Source: Candidatus Panguiarchaeum symbiosum (lineage in GTDB: Archaea > Asgardarchaeota > Njordarchaeia > Njordarchaeales > Panguiarchaeaceae). Taken from it: a DNA stretch of 64,000 nucleotides. Of the stretch, positions 44,058 through 52,548 are shown in pieces (position 1 is the stretch's first letter; the number at the start of each line of letters is the position of its first letter). The DNA lies in NCBI GenBank assembly GCA_024720975.1, contig JANJXX010000002.1, forward strand, positions 1-64,000. The letters run 5' to 3'. The position numbers and the translations under genes are program-made. Below the pieces are notes generated by a model. It did no database searches and was not told where the DNA came from. It worked only from the letters and a program-made list of their open reading frames with translations.

Positions 44058-45836
44058 CTATTTGTGGGCAAATGCTATGAAGATTACCTCACCTTCATTT
44101 TGAATAATACGCCCAAATCCATATCTTTCCATCTGGACATATTCACCATTCTTTAATTGCTGAGCCAGAAATTCAACGTAACCCTCCTTAATACCGCTAG
44201 GAGTTTCTACAAACGCTTTTATTGCCAGATCTCCCGCTGGAACCCAGTGAATTATTTCAACACCTCTGATAGGCTTTAAACTTAGTTGTTCTGCATAGAT
44301 GCTATTGTTCATTAGATCTATGTTTACGATTCTACAATTCATTAATCCCTTTAATCTTATAGGACTCTTCGAATCTTGAGCCCTTCGAAGCAAGTCGACA
44401 TCTTCCCTGGAGATGTATAGGTTGAGCACTTTTTTACCATCGACTGTTAACGGACGAAGTCTATACTCTCTGTAACCGGCGGCTTCATTCCCAGGTATCC
44501 ATGGATTACGCGCTAGGAAGAGGTCATCCTCTACATAGACTTTCAAAACTATTGGATCCTCGACAAAGAAGATTCTCTTGGCTATCTTTGATAGCACCTT
44601 GGAATTGAACGAATATAACGTCACGAGTGGCATATCTTTTATGTCATTCTTTGTCATACCAACGTGTTCAGCTAACATCTTTATGGCATCGGGGTGTATT
44701 CCTCTACGAATAAGCGCGCGAATTGTTACTAATGATGAATCTTCCCAGCCACTTATTTCCTTGCTTCTGAGGGCCGATCTTATGTGCCTCTTGTGTGCCG
44801 GTGCGCCTTCAAAAGTTACCATTCCATACTCAATATAGTTTATGTTCAATTTCCAGTTAAAGGCATCAGCAATGAAATTCTGGATAACTCGATTCGTTTC
44901 ATGCTCTTTAGCTCTAATAACATGAGTGATCTTTGATATGTAATGGTCCTCTATTATACACGCATAATTATAGAGCGGGTAGATTTTGTAATTGTATCCT
45001 GTGCGAGGATGAGGTACTGTCTCAATTATTCTAAGCAGAGGGGGATCTATTAAAGCAGGATTTTCTAGTTCGAGATTGGTTTTAAGACGCACTATAGCTT
45101 CTCCTTCCCGGTATTTACACTGAAGCATATTCTCCCAATAGTCAACGGTGTCCATTTTTTCCCTATGTTCGCACGGTTTTCTTCTGGCGACATTCCTCTT
45201 GAACTCTTCACTTGAGCAGAGGCATACGTAAGCTTTTCCATTCTCAAAAAGCTTGTAGGTTAACTCATAATAAATTTCAAAATGGTCTGATTCACAGACG
45301 AGCTCGTCCCAATCTAGGCCGAGGGAGCGCAGATCCTCCTGTATCCAATCATAGTATATTAGTCGAATTCTTCTTGGATCAGTATCTTCGATACGAAGTA
45401 TGAATTTACCATCATAACGCCTAGCATAATACCAGCTAAGATATGCTGCCCTCAAGATTTGTCCGAGGTGTAGGGCACCCGTTGGGGCCGGAGCAAAACG
45501 AGTGATAACTTTCCCCTTCGAGGCATTAGGGAGTTCAGGGAGACCAATCCTTGTTTTAGTGGCTTTTTCTTCTTCGATCATTTGTATGGTTATTCCATAT
45601 TCTTCCTCCATTAGTTTAACTTGCTCATCGTAGCTCAATGAGTTAACATATTCTACTATCTCGTTGACTAGAGACATTAATGCATCTCGCCTTGAGACAT
45701 CTTTTATTTCTTGCTTCAGCTCGGGTACCTCAACGAAGATTTTGTTCATAACAGCTATCTTATCAGCTTTACCCTCGTGTTCGATAGCATTTTTGAGTGC
45801 ATACTTGAATATTAAATCTCTCAGGTCTACGCTCAT
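44058..45836 (-). CDS. gltX: Glutamyl-tRNA synthetase, archaeal type
   Basis: Class I synthetase of the archaeal/GlnRS-like branch, 592 residues. The HIGH motif is FAPAPTGALHLGQI and the RIEDTDPRR segment is intact, as are the C-terminal beta-barrels. In archaea this enzyme usually charges both tRNA-Glu and tRNA-Gln, the latter being amidated by GatDE. The second signature, normally LSTSK-like, reads EGAPAHKRHIRSAL and appears degenerate. An N-terminal helical extension of about 100 residues is normal for this branch. The ATG follows GGGGA. Confidence 0.93.
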   Translation of the reverse strand: MSVDLRDLIFKYALKNAIEHEGKADKIAVMNKIFVEVPELKQEIKDVSRRDALMSLVNEIVEYVNSLSYDEQVKLMEEEYGITIQMIEEEKATKTRIGLPELPNASKGKVITRFAPAPTGALHLGQILRAAYLSWYYARRYDGKFILRIEDTDPRRIRLIYYDWIQEDLRSLGLDWDELVCESDHFEIYYELTYKLFENGKAYVCLCSSEEFKRNVARRKPCEHREKMDTVDYWENMLQCKYREGEAIVRLKTNLELENPALIDPPLLRIIETVPHPRTGYNYKIYPLYNYACIIEDHYISKITHVIRAKEHETNRVIQNFIADAFNWKLNINYIEYGMVTFEGAPAHKRHIRSALRSKEISGWEDSSLVTIRALIRRGIHPDAIKMLAEHVGMTKNDIKDMPLVTLYSFNSKVLSKIAKRIFFVEDPIVLKVYVEDDLFLARNPWIPGNEAAGYREYRLRPLTVDGKKVLNLYISREDVDLLRRAQDSKSPIRLKGLMNCRIVNIDLMNNSIYAEQLSLKPIRGVEIIHWVPAGDLAIKAFVETPSGIKEGYVEFLAQQLKNGEYVQMERYGFGRIIQNEGEVIFIAFAHK

Positions 45837-46016
45837 TAAATTCCCCGCAACTTATACCTAATCATAACAAATATGACCCTAATTTTTAATAATTAAGAGG
45901 GATGAGCTAAATACAGGCAAATCCTTGAACACTCATGTACCAAAATAGATCCTTCGAGACTTTAAATAGAATCTGCTGTCAGATCCTTCAGGGTTTAATA
46001 AAGTGACAGTTTGAAA

Positions 46017-46091
46017 TGGGCCCGGCGGGATTTGAACCCGCGACACCCGCCTTAGAAGGGCGGCGCGCTTTCCTGGCTGCGCCACGGGCCC
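46017..46091 (-). tRNA. tRNA-Arg (anticodon TCT)
   Basis: Complete cloverleaf on the minus strand: acceptor GGGCCCG/CGGGCCC, D stem GCGC/GCGC, anticodon stem CCGCC/GGCGG with loop CTTCTAA, T stem GCGGG/CCCGC. 75 bases, discriminator A, no encoded CCA, no intron. Last of three tRNA genes in a row. Confidence 0.94.
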
Positions 46092-46144
46092 CTATTTTCT
46101 CAACTTCTCTATAGTTATGAAAAGTAGGAATTTTTCGGAAATAT

Positions 46145-46217
46145 TAGGCCCGGCCGGATTCGAACCGGCGTCAGAGGATCCAGAGTCCCCCATGCTTGAC
46201 CGCTACACCACGGGCCT
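46145..46217 (-). tRNA. tRNA-Gln (anticodon CTG)
   Basis: Cloverleaf on the minus strand: acceptor AGGCCCG/CGGGCCT, anticodon stem GGGGA/TCCTC (one G-U pair) with loop CTCTGGA, T stem GCCGG/CCGGC with loop TTCGAAT. 73 bases, discriminator A. Presence of a tRNA-Gln with only GluRS nearby fits the indirect archaeal route to Gln-tRNA. Confidence 0.93.
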
Positions 46218-46239
46218 ATAGTGTAAGTGTTAGTAGTGA

Positions 46240-46310
46240 TGCGCCGGGCGGGATTCGAACCCGCGTCACCAGCTTGGAAGGCTGGCATCCTTCCACTAGA
46301 CTACCGGCGC
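46240..46310 (-). tRNA. tRNA-Gly (anticodon TCC)
   Basis: Cloverleaf on the minus strand: acceptor GCGCCGG/CCGGCGC, anticodon stem CCAGC/GCTGG with loop CTTCCAA, T stem GCGGG/CCCGC with loop TTCGAAT. 71 bases, discriminator A. First of the three-tRNA cluster. Confidence 0.94.
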
Positions 46311-46470
46311 ACCTAAGTACTACTCTACCTATTTTACTATTTTTTAAGATTTATCTTTGGAAGCATCAAACAGCTGTGTTCATAAACACCTAGCTATAGT
46401 CTCTAGACACTATCGTTTATCTACATCTTGAATAAGGTGGGAAACTAACAGCCCTCGGCAAGGGAATTTT

Positions 46471-46865
46471 GTGAAAAGTGTTTTTTGGATATATAGAGCT
46501 AAGGTTTTTCTCCACAATCTGGATGCAGCAAACAACAAAGACTACTTCACAAAAAGAGGTCTTTTTTGCTGTATCAGGCAAATACTCTGTACTTGGAGAA
46601 TTTTTTGCTTCAATGAAACCTTTCTATATGGTTGAAAGCGATTTAATAGACGATCCAAAGATACCAGGAGTGCCGTTGTATCTATAGGATGTTTAAAAAA
46701 CCAGAAGAAGCTTTTAGCCAAAAATGTGGCCGATGAAGAAGTGTCCTATAGATTGAATGCAGATATTGTTGTAGAAATCTACAGAATCAAACCACCCTTG
46801 ACCTAGAACCTCTACAACTTTCCAAATTGAAGTTAAAGGTTTCTGAAACTTCTGAATTAGGTTGA
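46471..46865 (+). pseudogene. Frameshifted remnant of an unknown gene
   Basis: Starts with a plausible GTG (46471), five bases after AGGGA. Protein-like sequence then passes through several frames: KVFLHNLDAANNKDYFTKRG, a shift to FFAVSGKYSVLGEFFASMKP and VESDLIDDPKIPGVP, a shift to VSIGCLKNQKKLLAKNVADE and YRLNADIVVEIYRIKPP, and a last shift to LDLEPLQLSKLKLKVSETSE ending at TGA 46865. At least three indels in 395 bases mark it as dead. Joined, it would be about 130 residues; no parent family is recognised. It lies just beyond the tRNA cluster, a usual place for foreign DNA. Confidence 0.6.
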
Positions 46866-46892
46866 AACTACCATGCGATTCGCATAAGTAGC

Positions 46893-46904
46893 TTTTATAT
46901 TTAA
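46893..46904 (+). promoter_or_regulatory. TATA box of the Dps-like gene
   Basis: ttttatatttaa is one of the best TATA matches in the window, about 45 bases before the start of the Dps-like ferritin gene. It overlies no coding sequence. Confidence 0.55.
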
Positions 46905-46950
46905 CAAAAAGCTAGGTCATTACAGATAGACAAGGTAAATGAGGATATAT

Positions 46951-47502
46951 ATGAGTGAGCCAAAGAAATATAAACACCTACCCGAAAAATTTCCAACTAG
47001 AGAAGAAGTTAAGGGAATAGATGTAGACAAACTTGTCAACATGCTACTTTCAGCATTTGCTGATAAAATACTAGCCTGGTATCAATATTACGTAAGTGGA
47101 TATGCTGTCAAAGGCCATACTTCTACAGAAATAGAGGATGTATTCAAGAAGATAGCAGATGATGAGTTAAATGATCATGCGAAACTGTTAGCAGATAGAC
47201 TACAGAATTTTGATGTAGATCCACCAGACTTTAGGGATCTTTGGCATTTATCGAAATGCAGACAAACAGAGCTTCCTGAAGATCCGCATGACATAGATGG
47301 ATTCATAATTGCCAGCATATTAGCCGAAAGATGTGCTCTAGCTCATTATAGAGAGATATTCAACTACGTGTTTGGAAAAGATCCAATAACAGAAGAAATT
47401 ATAGAAGATATAATGAAGGATGAAGCTGAACATGAAACAATATTCAGGAGCTTGCTGTCGAAAGAAGGACTAAAAAGACTTGAAGAACTAGAGAAGAAGT
47501 AA
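46951..47502 (+). CDS. Ferritin-like / Dps-like protein
   Basis: Four-helix ferritin-fold protein, about 183 residues, likely forming a cage that oxidises and stores iron and protects DNA from peroxide. Metal-ligand-like positions are seen in KILAWYQYYVSGYAVKGH, then DDELNDHAKLLADR (E, H), ILAERCALAHYREIF (E, H) and DEAEHETIF (E, H), as in Dps-like (DPSL) and related di-iron families. Two cysteines (SKCRQ, AERCA) may match the DPSL pair. The ATG at 46951 follows GAGG by six bases; one at 46939 is possible. It sits alone with a strong TATA element between two decayed genes. Confidence 0.85.
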   Translation: MSEPKKYKHLPEKFPTREEVKGIDVDKLVNMLLSAFADKILAWYQYYVSGYAVKGHTSTEIEDVFKKIADDELNDHAKLLADRLQNFDVDPPDFRDLWHLSKCRQTELPEDPHDIDGFIIASILAERCALAHYREIFNYVFGKDPITEEIIEDIMKDEAEHETIFRSLLSKEGLKRLEELEKK

Positions 47503-47589
47503 ATATTATCGCCCCTATTTCTATCTCGATACATTATCTTTTAATTTTTTGAATTAGCAAGATCTACAGTATGCAAGGACTATTTTTCT

Positions 47590-48002
47590 ATGTTTTTAAT
47601 TAGATACTCCAAAAACCCGGTAACAATAGCCAAGGTGTTTAAATCAGTACATATTGTGAGGCAGATTGGAATCCATGAAATGAACTGAGTATTCACCTAT
47701 TCACCACAACGCGAAAAACTCATATTAGTTGATAGAGCAGCACACACATCGCGTGAAGCAACCTCAGTCGCTCGTCTCGAGATCTACAAGCTTGAGCCAT
47801 TAAGCAGAATACACCTCATACATATAAAATTTGAGCTGTTTGTGAGTCACTTAGACCTTCTCTATTGATGAACTAAGAACTATTCTTAGAGAAAGAGGCT
47901 GGCTATATTGTGTAAGTTGTAGGAAGATTACATGCGATGAAAGCAAGCTGGAGAGGTATGCAGGGAAACATTTTATCTCTCCAGGTTTTCGTACTCAATG
48001 AA
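47590..48002 (+). pseudogene. Decayed gene with C-terminal zinc-ribbon-like segment
   Basis: From an ATG at 47590 a coding-like frame reads RYSKNPVTIAKVFKSVHIVR, meets an in-frame TGA, continues as VFTYSPQREKLILVDRAAHT and VARLEIYKLEPLSR to about 47865, then shifts one base into SIDELRTILRERGWLYCVSC and RKITCDESKLERY, ending at TGA 48002. One stop and one shift make it a pseudogene. The joined protein would have about 135 residues with a CVSC pair. Parent family not recognised. The remaining sequence to 48190 has nothing I can support. Confidence 0.6.
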
Positions 48003-48190
48003 TCTGTAGCTTAAGACGCTTACACAGGAGATTGGGAAATCCTCTAGGACTAACTAGAGAAAATGTTGATATCATTTTAGGGAGGTCCTCAAGGTGCTGA
48101 GTAGAGACTTCAATGATTGTACTTGCGAGAGCTTCAGCTCGTCAAAGTTTTCTTGTTATTTTTCTTGTTATAATTGATAGAGGGCATTTT

Positions 48191-48781
48191 TCAAATACAA
48201 CCGGTAGACATAGCTAATATGTATGTGTTAATATCCTCTAGAATCTTTCGTCTTATCTCCTTTCTCTGGATTTCAGACGACTGGTACGTAATTGTGTATA
48301 CTACTGTGTCTTTTCTTCTTCGAATGCTTAGAACAAGTGGATCGTCTACGTATCCTAAAACTCCTACCACCAATTTGGGTGAGTTAAGAGCCTCTTCTAC
48401 GAAGGATCTAAATTTTTTGCTTAGTAACTCCATCTTACCTATTTCATCAATGAGTAATACTTGTACGTTCGGATCCTTAAGCATTTTCATTAAATAATTC
48501 TCTACAATTCTCTCAAAACCTTCGATATTAACTCCATATTTTGATACTCTGTATGGACTCTGAATTTCTACGCTTGCTAGTATCTCCTCGGGGCCTTCTG
48601 GATATACCTTGACTTTAAACCCCCACCTCTTTCCGCTAACTCGAATTTCGGGACAAATTATACCTGAGATGCGAATCTTATCTTTCTGCAGGTCTTCTAA
48701 TATACTCATCAGGAGTGTCGATTTGCCTGACCTTGGTGGTCCTGCTATGAATATATTTTTAATCGATTGAAACAAACTCAT
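48191..48781 (-). CDS. THEP1-type nucleoside-triphosphatase
   Basis: DUF265/NTPase family. Walker A is FIAGPPRSGKSTLL near residue 15 and Walker B is VQVLLIDEIGKMELL near residue 110, with the family's LVVGVLGYVDDPLV strand near residue 145. These enzymes hydrolyse NTPs slowly; human and thermophile homologues are known but their purpose is unclear. The ATG is seven bases after GGTG. Divergent from the TFE-beta-like gene. Confidence 0.9.
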   Translation of the reverse strand: MSLFQSIKNIFIAGPPRSGKSTLLMSILEDLQKDKIRISGIICPEIRVSGKRWGFKVKVYPEGPEEILASVEIQSPYRVSKYGVNIEGFERIVENYLMKMLKDPNVQVLLIDEIGKMELLSKKFRSFVEEALNSPKLVVGVLGYVDDPLVLSIRRRKDTVVYTITYQSSEIQRKEIRRKILEDINTYILAMSTGCI

Positions 48782-48840
48782 TTGTCTACACCAAATCTTA
48801 TGATTGTATTTTTGCTAATATTGTTCTGCAGGTGCAAATA

Positions 48841-49179
48841 TTGTCCGAGGAAATTAGAAGAATAGGTGCTATTTGGAAGGAGATACTTGAAAAGGGCAAG
48901 ATTTCCCTGGAGGAACTTAAGACCGTAATTAGCAAGGAGCATCCGGAAATCTTAAAATACTTTGATGAAATCATTGAAAAGCTCTTCGTGCTAGGATTCA
49001 TTAAGTATGATGGCGAAGACATAGCCCTTGATAATACCATGCCGGACGATTTAGTTGAAATGCCTTGTATCCGTTGCACTAAGGTCTCCACGTGTAAAGT
49101 AGGAGCTAAAAACGATCCCCTAAAATGCGAGAGTTTTGTTGAGTGGTTTATAAAAAAATTCTCTGAGCAATCTTTGTGA
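48841..49179 (+). CDS. TFE-beta-like transcription factor (RPC39 homologue)
   Basis: Small archaeal counterpart of RNA polymerase III subunit RPC39; as TFE-beta it partners TFE-alpha in promoter opening. The N-terminal 65 residues form a winged helix (KEILEKGKISLEELKTVISK, then LFVLGFIKYDGEDIAL). The C-terminus has four cysteines (CIRCTKVSTC and KCESFVEWF) in the pattern of the RPC39 iron-sulfur cluster. The start is a TTG (48841) six bases after GGTG; a GTG at 48832 overlaps that site. It is followed at once by an unknown gene. Confidence 0.8.
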   Translation: MSEEIRRIGAIWKEILEKGKISLEELKTVISKEHPEILKYFDEIIEKLFVLGFIKYDGEDIALDNTMPDDLVEMPCIRCTKVSTCKVGAKNDPLKCESFVEWFIKKFSEQSL

Positions 49180-49185
49180 TCCAAC

Positions 49186-49731
49186 ATGGAAATTGAAATC
49201 ATTGATAGCAATACTATACGCCTGGGTGAAAACATTTTTAAGGGAGAGTCCATTCAGGGTGTCTTAGAGGTCGCCATACCAATTAATTACTTAATGTCTC
49301 TGCACTTTCTCGATATTCCCAGTAATGTGCGCATACTTACTGACGTCTCAAATTTACTCCCAAGAGATGTTCAGGAGGAATTTACATACAATATTCCATG
49401 CTCTACTGATATCCAAATATCTAGGAACGGCATATCTTACACATTTGACATTGTTCGTAGATACTACTCCAACATTGTTTCCGCTGACTTTTTTACTGAT
49501 GTTATCACTAGGATCGCATCCATGCTAGGCTTCGAAATACTAAGAAAAAGAAGCGACGTTCATTATATCTTAGTAGAATTATTCTTTAATGCACGTCTAC
49601 AGGACTCTGTTTTAGATATCGTAGAAAAAAGAATTCTCTGCTTGCTTAAGTTAGCGTATAGGTTCAACAAACACCTGAGAGAGAATATCGAGAGTTATAT
49701 CAATGAATTTCTTAGGTCAACTTTTTGCTAG
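49186..49731 (+). CDS. Unrecognised protein downstream of TFE-beta-like gene
   Basis: 181 residues. The N-terminal half is beta-rich (IEIIDSNTIRLGENIF), the C-terminal half helical with many aromatic and basic residues (VEKRILCLLKLAYRFNKHLR). The ATG is five bases after GTGAT and seven bases after the upstream stop, so it is likely in one transcript with the TFE-beta-like gene. Its 3' end overlaps the opposing gene by 15 bases. No family recognised. Confidence 0.7.
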   Translation: MEIEIIDSNTIRLGENIFKGESIQGVLEVAIPINYLMSLHFLDIPSNVRILTDVSNLLPRDVQEEFTYNIPCSTDIQISRNGISYTFDIVRRYYSNIVSADFFTDVITRIASMLGFEILRKRSDVHYILVELFFNARLQDSVLDIVEKRILCLLKLAYRFNKHLRENIESYINEFLRSTFC

Positions 49732-50121
49732 TTTATCTCCCATGAAGGCCAACCTAAAGTAGGTTCTAAACATGCCTAAAAGAAATCTTAGCTGGCTTTG
49801 TTTGTCGAGCTCAGCAAAGAAATCAATATAGCAAAGTTTGCTTTGAGGTTCTAAGTGCGCATAGAAAACATACACTTTACCCTGTTGAAGTTTCACCTCA
49901 AAATTTGCGCCACCGAAAGCAAGTCTAGGTAGAAATACTGCTTGGATCTTGTTTTTGTCATCACTGATCGTTAAAATTATCTTCGATCTTTCCTCTCTCA
50001 TATCCTCAAGCTTGCCTATGAATCTAACGGCGTATATATTCCTTCCCAGTTCTGATAAAATTTCCGTACCCACAAGCTTCATTGTTAAAATCTCGCGGAT
50101 ATTTGAGAATGTAAAAACCAT
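49717..50121 (-). CDS. Unrecognised small protein coupled to ribK
   Basis: 134 residues, predominantly beta-stranded (MKLVGTEILSELGRNIYAVR, then KIILTISDDKNKIQAVFLPR and GKVYVFYAHLEPQ) with a helical C-terminus. The pattern would suit an OB-like barrel but this is only an impression. The start overlaps the ribK stop (TAATG). A GAGGT site lies six bases before an ATA codon directly ahead of the ATG, so the start may be one codon earlier. Confidence 0.65.
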   Translation of the reverse strand: MVFTFSNIREILTMKLVGTEILSELGRNIYAVRFIGKLEDMREERSKIILTISDDKNKIQAVFLPRLAFGGANFEVKLQQGKVYVFYAHLEPQSKLCYIDFFAELDKQSQLRFLLGMFRTYFRLAFMGDKLAKS

Positions 50122-50579
50122 TATTCAATGACCTCTAATTCTATTTTATCGCCATCTTTCAGACCAAATTTAGATTTCAGATTGCACTTAGCAACAACTT
50201 CAATCACATCATCTCCATGCGTTGTCTTTTCCGGCCGAACTATCAATACGGTTTCTCCACAAAGAGATGCATAAGCATAGTATATAGCACCGTAACCATC
50301 TTGTGGGGCAAATTTCTTGTATATTGGTGATAGATCATACCATCTCATGTTTTTCAGTCTCACATTTAGAGTCCCACTCGCTATCTTCCCTCCTAAAAGT
50401 CTCTCGAAAAATCCAGAGTAGTGCGAAATGGATGTATAGTACGAACCCTTACCTATTCCACTTGTGACTATACCCTCTATTTTTAACCTCCTCATTTGTT
50501 TAACCACAGCTAGAGTACGTCGCCATGATTTACTTGCCCACTGACCAAAGTAAGTCGTTATTCCTTTATTCAAATTCAA
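50121..50579 (-). CDS. ribK: CTP-dependent riboflavin kinase, archaeal
   Basis: Makes FMN from riboflavin with CTP as donor. Core motifs: EGIVTSGIGKGSYYTSIS, GTLNVRLKN, and the C-terminal GDDVIEVVAKCNLKSKFGLKDGD. Standard archaeal RibK begins just before the EGxVxSGLGxG motif. The frame allows a TTG at 50579 (possibly leaderless), an ATG at 50495, or an ATA at 50480 that sits five bases after a perfect AGGAGGT. The last matches the family start most closely, but the 33 upstream residues could be a real extension. Confidence 0.85.
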   Translation of the reverse strand: MNLNKGITTYFGQWASKSWRRTLAVVKQMRRLKIEGIVTSGIGKGSYYTSISHYSGFFERLLGGKIASGTLNVRLKNMRWYDLSPIYKKFAPQDGYGAIYYAYASLCGETVLIVRPEKTTHGDDVIEVVAKCNLKSKFGLKDGDKIELEVIE

Positions 50580-50712
50580 TAGTACTATAAAGTGTCTCTA
50601 AATAATACGATTAATAACAGAATTTGCGTCGCTAAAAAATCTTAATTAATTTAGACCACGATAGTTTATACGTTTATCCATTGTAGTATATCATCACTTG
50701 GTGGGTTAAGGA

Positions 50713-51177
50713 ATGCACACCGATTTAGATTTTAATGAAGAAAAAACCCATGAAAAAAAGACTGAGGTCATACCGTTAACATACCACGACGTAGCAGAAC
50801 TTCTAGAGAAAATGCAGAAAGAGTCCGGATTCAGGCTTGCGGAGCAAAGACGAGTTTACGAGTACGTTCAGAAATTCCTATTCGCTTCGAAGGAGGACAT
50901 TTTAGCCATCATTGAGAGTTTAGAAAAAGAACTGAGAATTCCAAGACAAATAGCGATACAAATGGCGTATGTACTACCTACAACCCATGAGGAATATGAA
51001 CCCTTCTTACTTCAACTAAGGCGCATTGATTATGAGGAACTAAGTAAAAGTGAGTTCATTTCTAGGGCCCAAAAAATAATACTTCCCTTCTGGAAGAAGT
51101 ACCAAAATGTTATAGCAACCCTTAGAAATATAAGTATCTCTGAATTGACAGCAGAAAGAAAGAAGCCTAGTAAATAG
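50713..51177 (+). CDS. rpoF: RNA polymerase subunit F (Rpo4)
   Basis: Archaeal Rpb4 homologue forming the stalk with subunit E. Recognised from LTYHDVAELLEKMQ, RVYEYVQKFLFASKEDILAI and RQIAIQMAYVLPTTHEEYEP. The 154 residues exceed the usual 105-120 owing to a charged N-terminal tail (20 residues) and a helical C-terminal extension of about 45 residues. The ATG follows GGTGGGTTAAGGA. SRP54 follows 18 bases downstream. Confidence 0.85.
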   Translation: MHTDLDFNEEKTHEKKTEVIPLTYHDVAELLEKMQKESGFRLAEQRRVYEYVQKFLFASKEDILAIIESLEKELRIPRQIAIQMAYVLPTTHEEYEPFLLQLRRIDYEELSKSEFISRAQKIILPFWKKYQNVIATLRNISISELTAERKKPSK

Positions 51178-51195
51178 TTATTTAAGGGATTTCTT

Positions 51196-52548
51196 TTGAG
51201 TGCCATATTTCAAGGACTTCGAAAATTGTTTAGCAAACTACGAGGACGTTACATAGACGAGAAAGAGCTGGATAACATACTCAAGAATCTTCAAAGAACG
51301 TTAATAGAATCAGACGTAAACGTTAACCTCGCAACATCACTAGCAGAACGCATTAGGGAAAAAGTTTTAGAAGCAAAAATACCGACAGGAGTGTCGATCG
51401 ATACTATTGTCATGAGAGTCCTCTACGAGGAGCTTGTGAAATTCTTAGGCGAAAAAAGATACAGCTTAAACATACAGCCCGGTAAGAGGAATGTCATAGT
51501 GCTCATAGGTTTACAGGGAAGTGGGAAAACAACAACTGCTGCCAAGTTAGCCTTTTGGTTAAAGAGAAGAGGATTAAATGTTGGACTGATTTGCGCTGAT
51601 ACATATAGACCTGCAGCATATGACCAATTAAAGCAATTGGCCGAGCAAATTAGCGTCAAATTCTATGGGGACCAAAAAGAAAGAGACCCGATAAAGATCA
51701 TAGAGAAAGGTCTTAAGGAGTTAAGGAACATAGACGTTATAATAGTTGATACTGCCGGGCGCCACAAAGAAGAGAAGGGTCTTATGAAAGAAATGCAAGA
51801 GATCGTGGATAAATTTAAGCCGAATGAAGTTCTACTTGTCATAGATGGTCTAATCGGACAAAGAGCTTATGACCAAGCTAAAGCATTTAAGGAAGCTGTA
51901 GGAGAAATCGGAGGAATTATCGTGACTAAGTTAGATGGAAGCGCGCGCGGCGGAGGAGCTTTGTCAGCAGCAGTTGCTGCGGGAGCTCCGATAAAATTCA
52001 TAGGTACCGGTGAACACATTGAGGAGTTCGAACCCTATGATCCTCCTACGTTTGTATGTAGAATCCTTGGCTTACCAGACAAAACATTCTTAGAAGAGTT
52101 ACTTCAAGCTGTCCCGGAGAAGTTACTAATGAAGACAGCCAAGGATTTAACATTAAAAGACTTGCGAGACTACTATGAAAACATGCTTAAAAAAGAGGGC
52201 GGAGTTTTAGGAAAGCTCAAAGAGATGTTCTCTGGTATCAGCGAAAGGGAAATAAGAAAAAACATTGGGCGGACCCTTGCGTTACTAAAGGCACTAAACG
52301 AGGATGAATTATACAATGTTGAGCTTCTTAAAAATCCTGAGCGAATCGATCGCATTGCTCGTGGTAGTGGTGTTGATCGAACTTATGTTAAAAAATTTAT
52401 AAAACAATTTCACTACCTCAGAAAGCTAGTCAATACAATGATGCGCCAACGTGGATTGCGGAAGGAGGAAGCTTTGAAGCAAATAATGGAACAGGGATTT
52501 GATCCTAGAACCCTTACAAGAATTACTCAGAAGAAAATTGGCGCATAA
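51196..52548 (+). CDS. srp54: Signal recognition particle GTPase SRP54
   Basis: N domain (residues 1-85), G domain with G1 [29 protein letters not shown]3 DTAGRHKEE and G4 [11 protein letters not shown], and a helical M domain with methionines that binds signal sequences and SRP RNA ([20 protein letters not shown]). Start is a TTG after GGGAT. 450 residues, normal. The stop overlaps the next gene's ATG. Confidence 0.96.
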   Translation: MSAIFQGLRKLFSKLRGRYIDEKELDNILKNLQRTLIESDVNVNLATSLAERIREKVLEAKIPTGVSIDTIVMRVLYEELVKFLGEKRYSLNIQPGKRNVIVLIGLQGSGKTTTAAKLAFWLKRRGLNVGLICADTYRPAAYDQLKQLAEQISVKFYGDQKERDPIKIIEKGLKELRNIDVIIVDTAGRHKEEKGLMKEMQEIVDKFKPNEVLLVIDGLIGQRAYDQAKAFKEAVGEIGGIIVTKLDGSARGGGALSAAVAAGAPIKFIGTGEHIEEFEPYDPPTFVCRILGLPDKTFLEELLQAVPEKLLMKTAKDLTLKDLRDYYENMLKKEGGVLGKLKEMFSGISEREIRKNIGRTLALLKALNEDELYNVELLKNPERIDRIARGSGVDRTYVKKFIKQFHYLRKLVNTMMRQRGLRKEEALKQIMEQGFDPRTLTRITQKKIGA

